Below the pieces are notes generated by a model. It was not told where the DNA came from. It worked only from the letters and a program-made list of their open reading frames with translations, and ran no database searches. Source: Myxococcales bacterium (GTDB lineage: Bacteria > Myxococcota_C > UBA6777). From it: a stretch of DNA of 6,854 nt. The stretch lies in assembly GCA_027005175.1 (NCBI GenBank), contig JALTMC010000184.1, positions 1 through 6,854 on the forward strand, written 5' to 3'. Every line of letters starts with the position of its first letter. The stretch's first letter is position 1. Positions 6,039-6,854 of the stretch are shown piece after piece. Made by a program: the position numbers and the translations under genes.

Positions 6039-6110
6039 CTCGGCTGTGATGGTGGTTCGCTCTATTCTATTTCTAATCCAAACCTTTGAAAAAGTAGGAG
6101 AGGGACTTCG

Positions 6111-6854
6111 ATGTCTCAGGAGCCTATGGATAAAAAGAATATGCAATTCACGGTACAAGGGGCAGAGGAGTTGATGCAGCAAGCCCTTGAAGCGGTAGAG
6201 CGTGTGGATAAGTCTCATTCTCAAGTTCATCTTGATCAAGATGAGCTTGATCAAGATGAGCTTGATCAAGATGAGCTTGATCAAGATGAACTTGACGATA
6301 TCGCTGTACTTGAAGCTGCCTTTGAGGAAGCCGCTCCAACGGAGTCTTCCGTGGCTTCGTCAGACCTGCAAGCCACGGAGCGGTCGGATGCCTCCACAGG
6401 TTCGTTGGAAGAGTCTGTGAAAGCGTTGGAGCAGACGACAGGGCAGCTCGAACATACATCGGAAGAGCTGGCTGAGGTCAAGCTACAAGTTTCCTCCTTA
6501 GAGTCTCAAGTGGAGCAATTGGAGGAGGCACTGCAACGTTCTGAGCAAAGTCGGCAGGAGATCGATCAAGAGAGGCAGCAACACTACGATCGATTGCTTC
6601 GTTTGTCTGCTGACTTTGACAACCTTCGCAAGCGTACCACTCGTGAAAAGGCGGAGATGAAAAAGTTTGGTGCCGAAAATGTGATGCGTGATCTTCTCGA
6701 TGTTTTGGATAACTTCGATCGAGCCATGGATTCTCTGAATGATGTGCCTGACTCAGTCCGTGAAGGACTTGAGATGGTGTATCGTTTGCTTCATGATGTG
6801 ATGAAGAAGAATGGTGTTAAACATTTCTCCTCGAAAGGGGAGCCGTTTGACTAC
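6111..6854 (+). CDS. grpE: GrpE, nucleotide exchange factor for DnaK (partial, C-terminus outside window)
   Basis: GrpE releases ADP from the Hsp70 chaperone DnaK and so drives its folding cycle in the cytoplasm. The 248 residues in view start at ATG 6111, with AGGAG at 6096-6100. Residues 99-185 are heptad-like and should form the long dimerising helix. The family signature is RLLRLSADFDNLRKR (161-175), followed by the helical-bundle segment LLDVLDNFDRAMD (195-207). The sequence stops within GVKHFSSKGEPFDY, the start of the C-terminal beta-domain that contacts DnaK. The part before the signature is roughly 100 residues longer than in E. coli GrpE (197 residues in total). It is acidic and includes four LDQDE repeats at residues 41-60. 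Homologues often sit next to dnaK, dnaJ or hrcA, but none is visible here. No CIRCE operator was seen upstream. The core assignment is secure; the role of the extension is unknown. Confidence 0.95.
   Translation, partial: MSQEPMDKKNMQFTVQGAEELMQQALEAVERVDKSHSQVHLDQDELDQDELDQDELDQDELDDIAVLEAAFEEAAPTESSVASSDLQATERSDASTGSLEESVKALEQTTGQLEHTSEELAEVKLQVSSLESQVEQLEEALQRSEQSRQEIDQERQQHYDRLLRLSADFDNLRKRTTREKAEMKKFGAENVMRDLLDVLDNFDRAMDSLNDVPDSVREGLEMVYRLLHDVMKKNGVKHFSSKGEPFDY
6231..6290 (+). repeat. Four-copy 15-bp palindromic minisatellite within grpE
   Basis: The unit cttgatcaagatgag occurs four times without spacers (the last copy ends gatgaa) and encodes LDQDE four times. Each unit contains the perfect 10-bp palindrome cttgatcaag. 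Around the first copy the palindrome extends to 18 bp, tcatcttgatcaagatga (6227-6244). Because the units are self-complementary, neighbouring copies can also pair in the mRNA as 10-bp stems with 5-nt loops. Confidence 0.93.

Larger units (their letters stand above)
5648..6110. other. Divergent intergenic region between phosphorylase and grpE
   Basis: This 463-bp stretch holds no convincing gene. It contains two promoter candidates facing grpE (5802-5829 and 6011-6038), a T-rich direct repeat (5832-5888), and, for the phosphorylase side, a minus-strand TTGACT (plus coordinates 5710-5715) without a clear -10 box. I searched for a CIRCE heat-shock operator and for a sigma-32-type CTTGAA / CCCCAT promoter before grpE and saw neither. 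Confidence 0.65.

Noticed and set aside
5886-6284. 132-codon minus-strand ORF with LILIK repeats opposite the grpE start
   Set aside because: The repeats are the antisense reading of the LDQDE minisatellite, and the sense strand is clearly GrpE.
6231-6290. 15-bp repeats considered as an origin or partition iteron array
   Set aside because: They lie in frame inside the grpE coding sequence and no replication gene is near; a coding minisatellite explains them.

Overview
The window looks like a chromosomal segment of a Gram-negative, deltaproteobacterial-type organism, most likely Myxococcota or a relative. This is an inference from gene content: a eukaryote-like Ser/Thr kinase with a proline-rich linker, a large cysteine-rich lipoprotein built from VWC/pacifastin-like and Kazal-type modules, a DUF3417-type alpha-glucan phosphorylase, and a GrpE with a very long acidic N-terminal extension. 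No 16S rRNA or other taxonomic marker is present, so the placement is tentative.

Layout from left to right. (1) Positions 1-1214, minus strand: a kinase-like protein whose C-terminal part lies outside the window. Its fold is recognisable, but several catalytic residues are missing, so it is probably a pseudokinase. (2) Positions 1215-1594: a divergent intergenic region with two tandem 51-bp repeats. On the minus strand these fall inside a 61-codon ORF and encode a 17-residue tandem repeat. (3) Positions 1595-3403, plus strand: a 602-residue lipoprotein with a short 4-Cys motif, six 6-Cys VWC/pacifastin-like modules and four 10-Cys Kazal-containing modules, probably a surface or periplasmic protease-inhibitor-like protein. 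(4) Positions 3404-3493: a short convergent gap with a hairpin and a second copy of the last codons of the phosphorylase gene. (5) Positions 3494-5647, minus strand: a complete alpha-glucan phosphorylase (GT35). (6) Positions 5648-6110: a divergent intergenic region with T-rich direct repeats and two sigma-70-like promoter candidates facing right. (7) Positions 6111-6854, plus strand: grpE, cut off by the window end in the C-terminal beta-domain, with a four-copy 15-bp repeat near its 5' end.

The genes do not form one operon; neighbouring genes alternate in strand. The kinase and lipoprotein genes are divergent and may share a control region. The phosphorylase (storage glucan breakdown) and grpE (DnaK co-chaperone) look like ordinary core genes. 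The most unusual content is the modular Cys-rich lipoprotein, the degenerate kinase, the small repeat ORF between them, the duplicated phosphorylase tail, and the palindromic minisatellite in grpE. No RNA gene, insertion sequence or CRISPR array was recognised.
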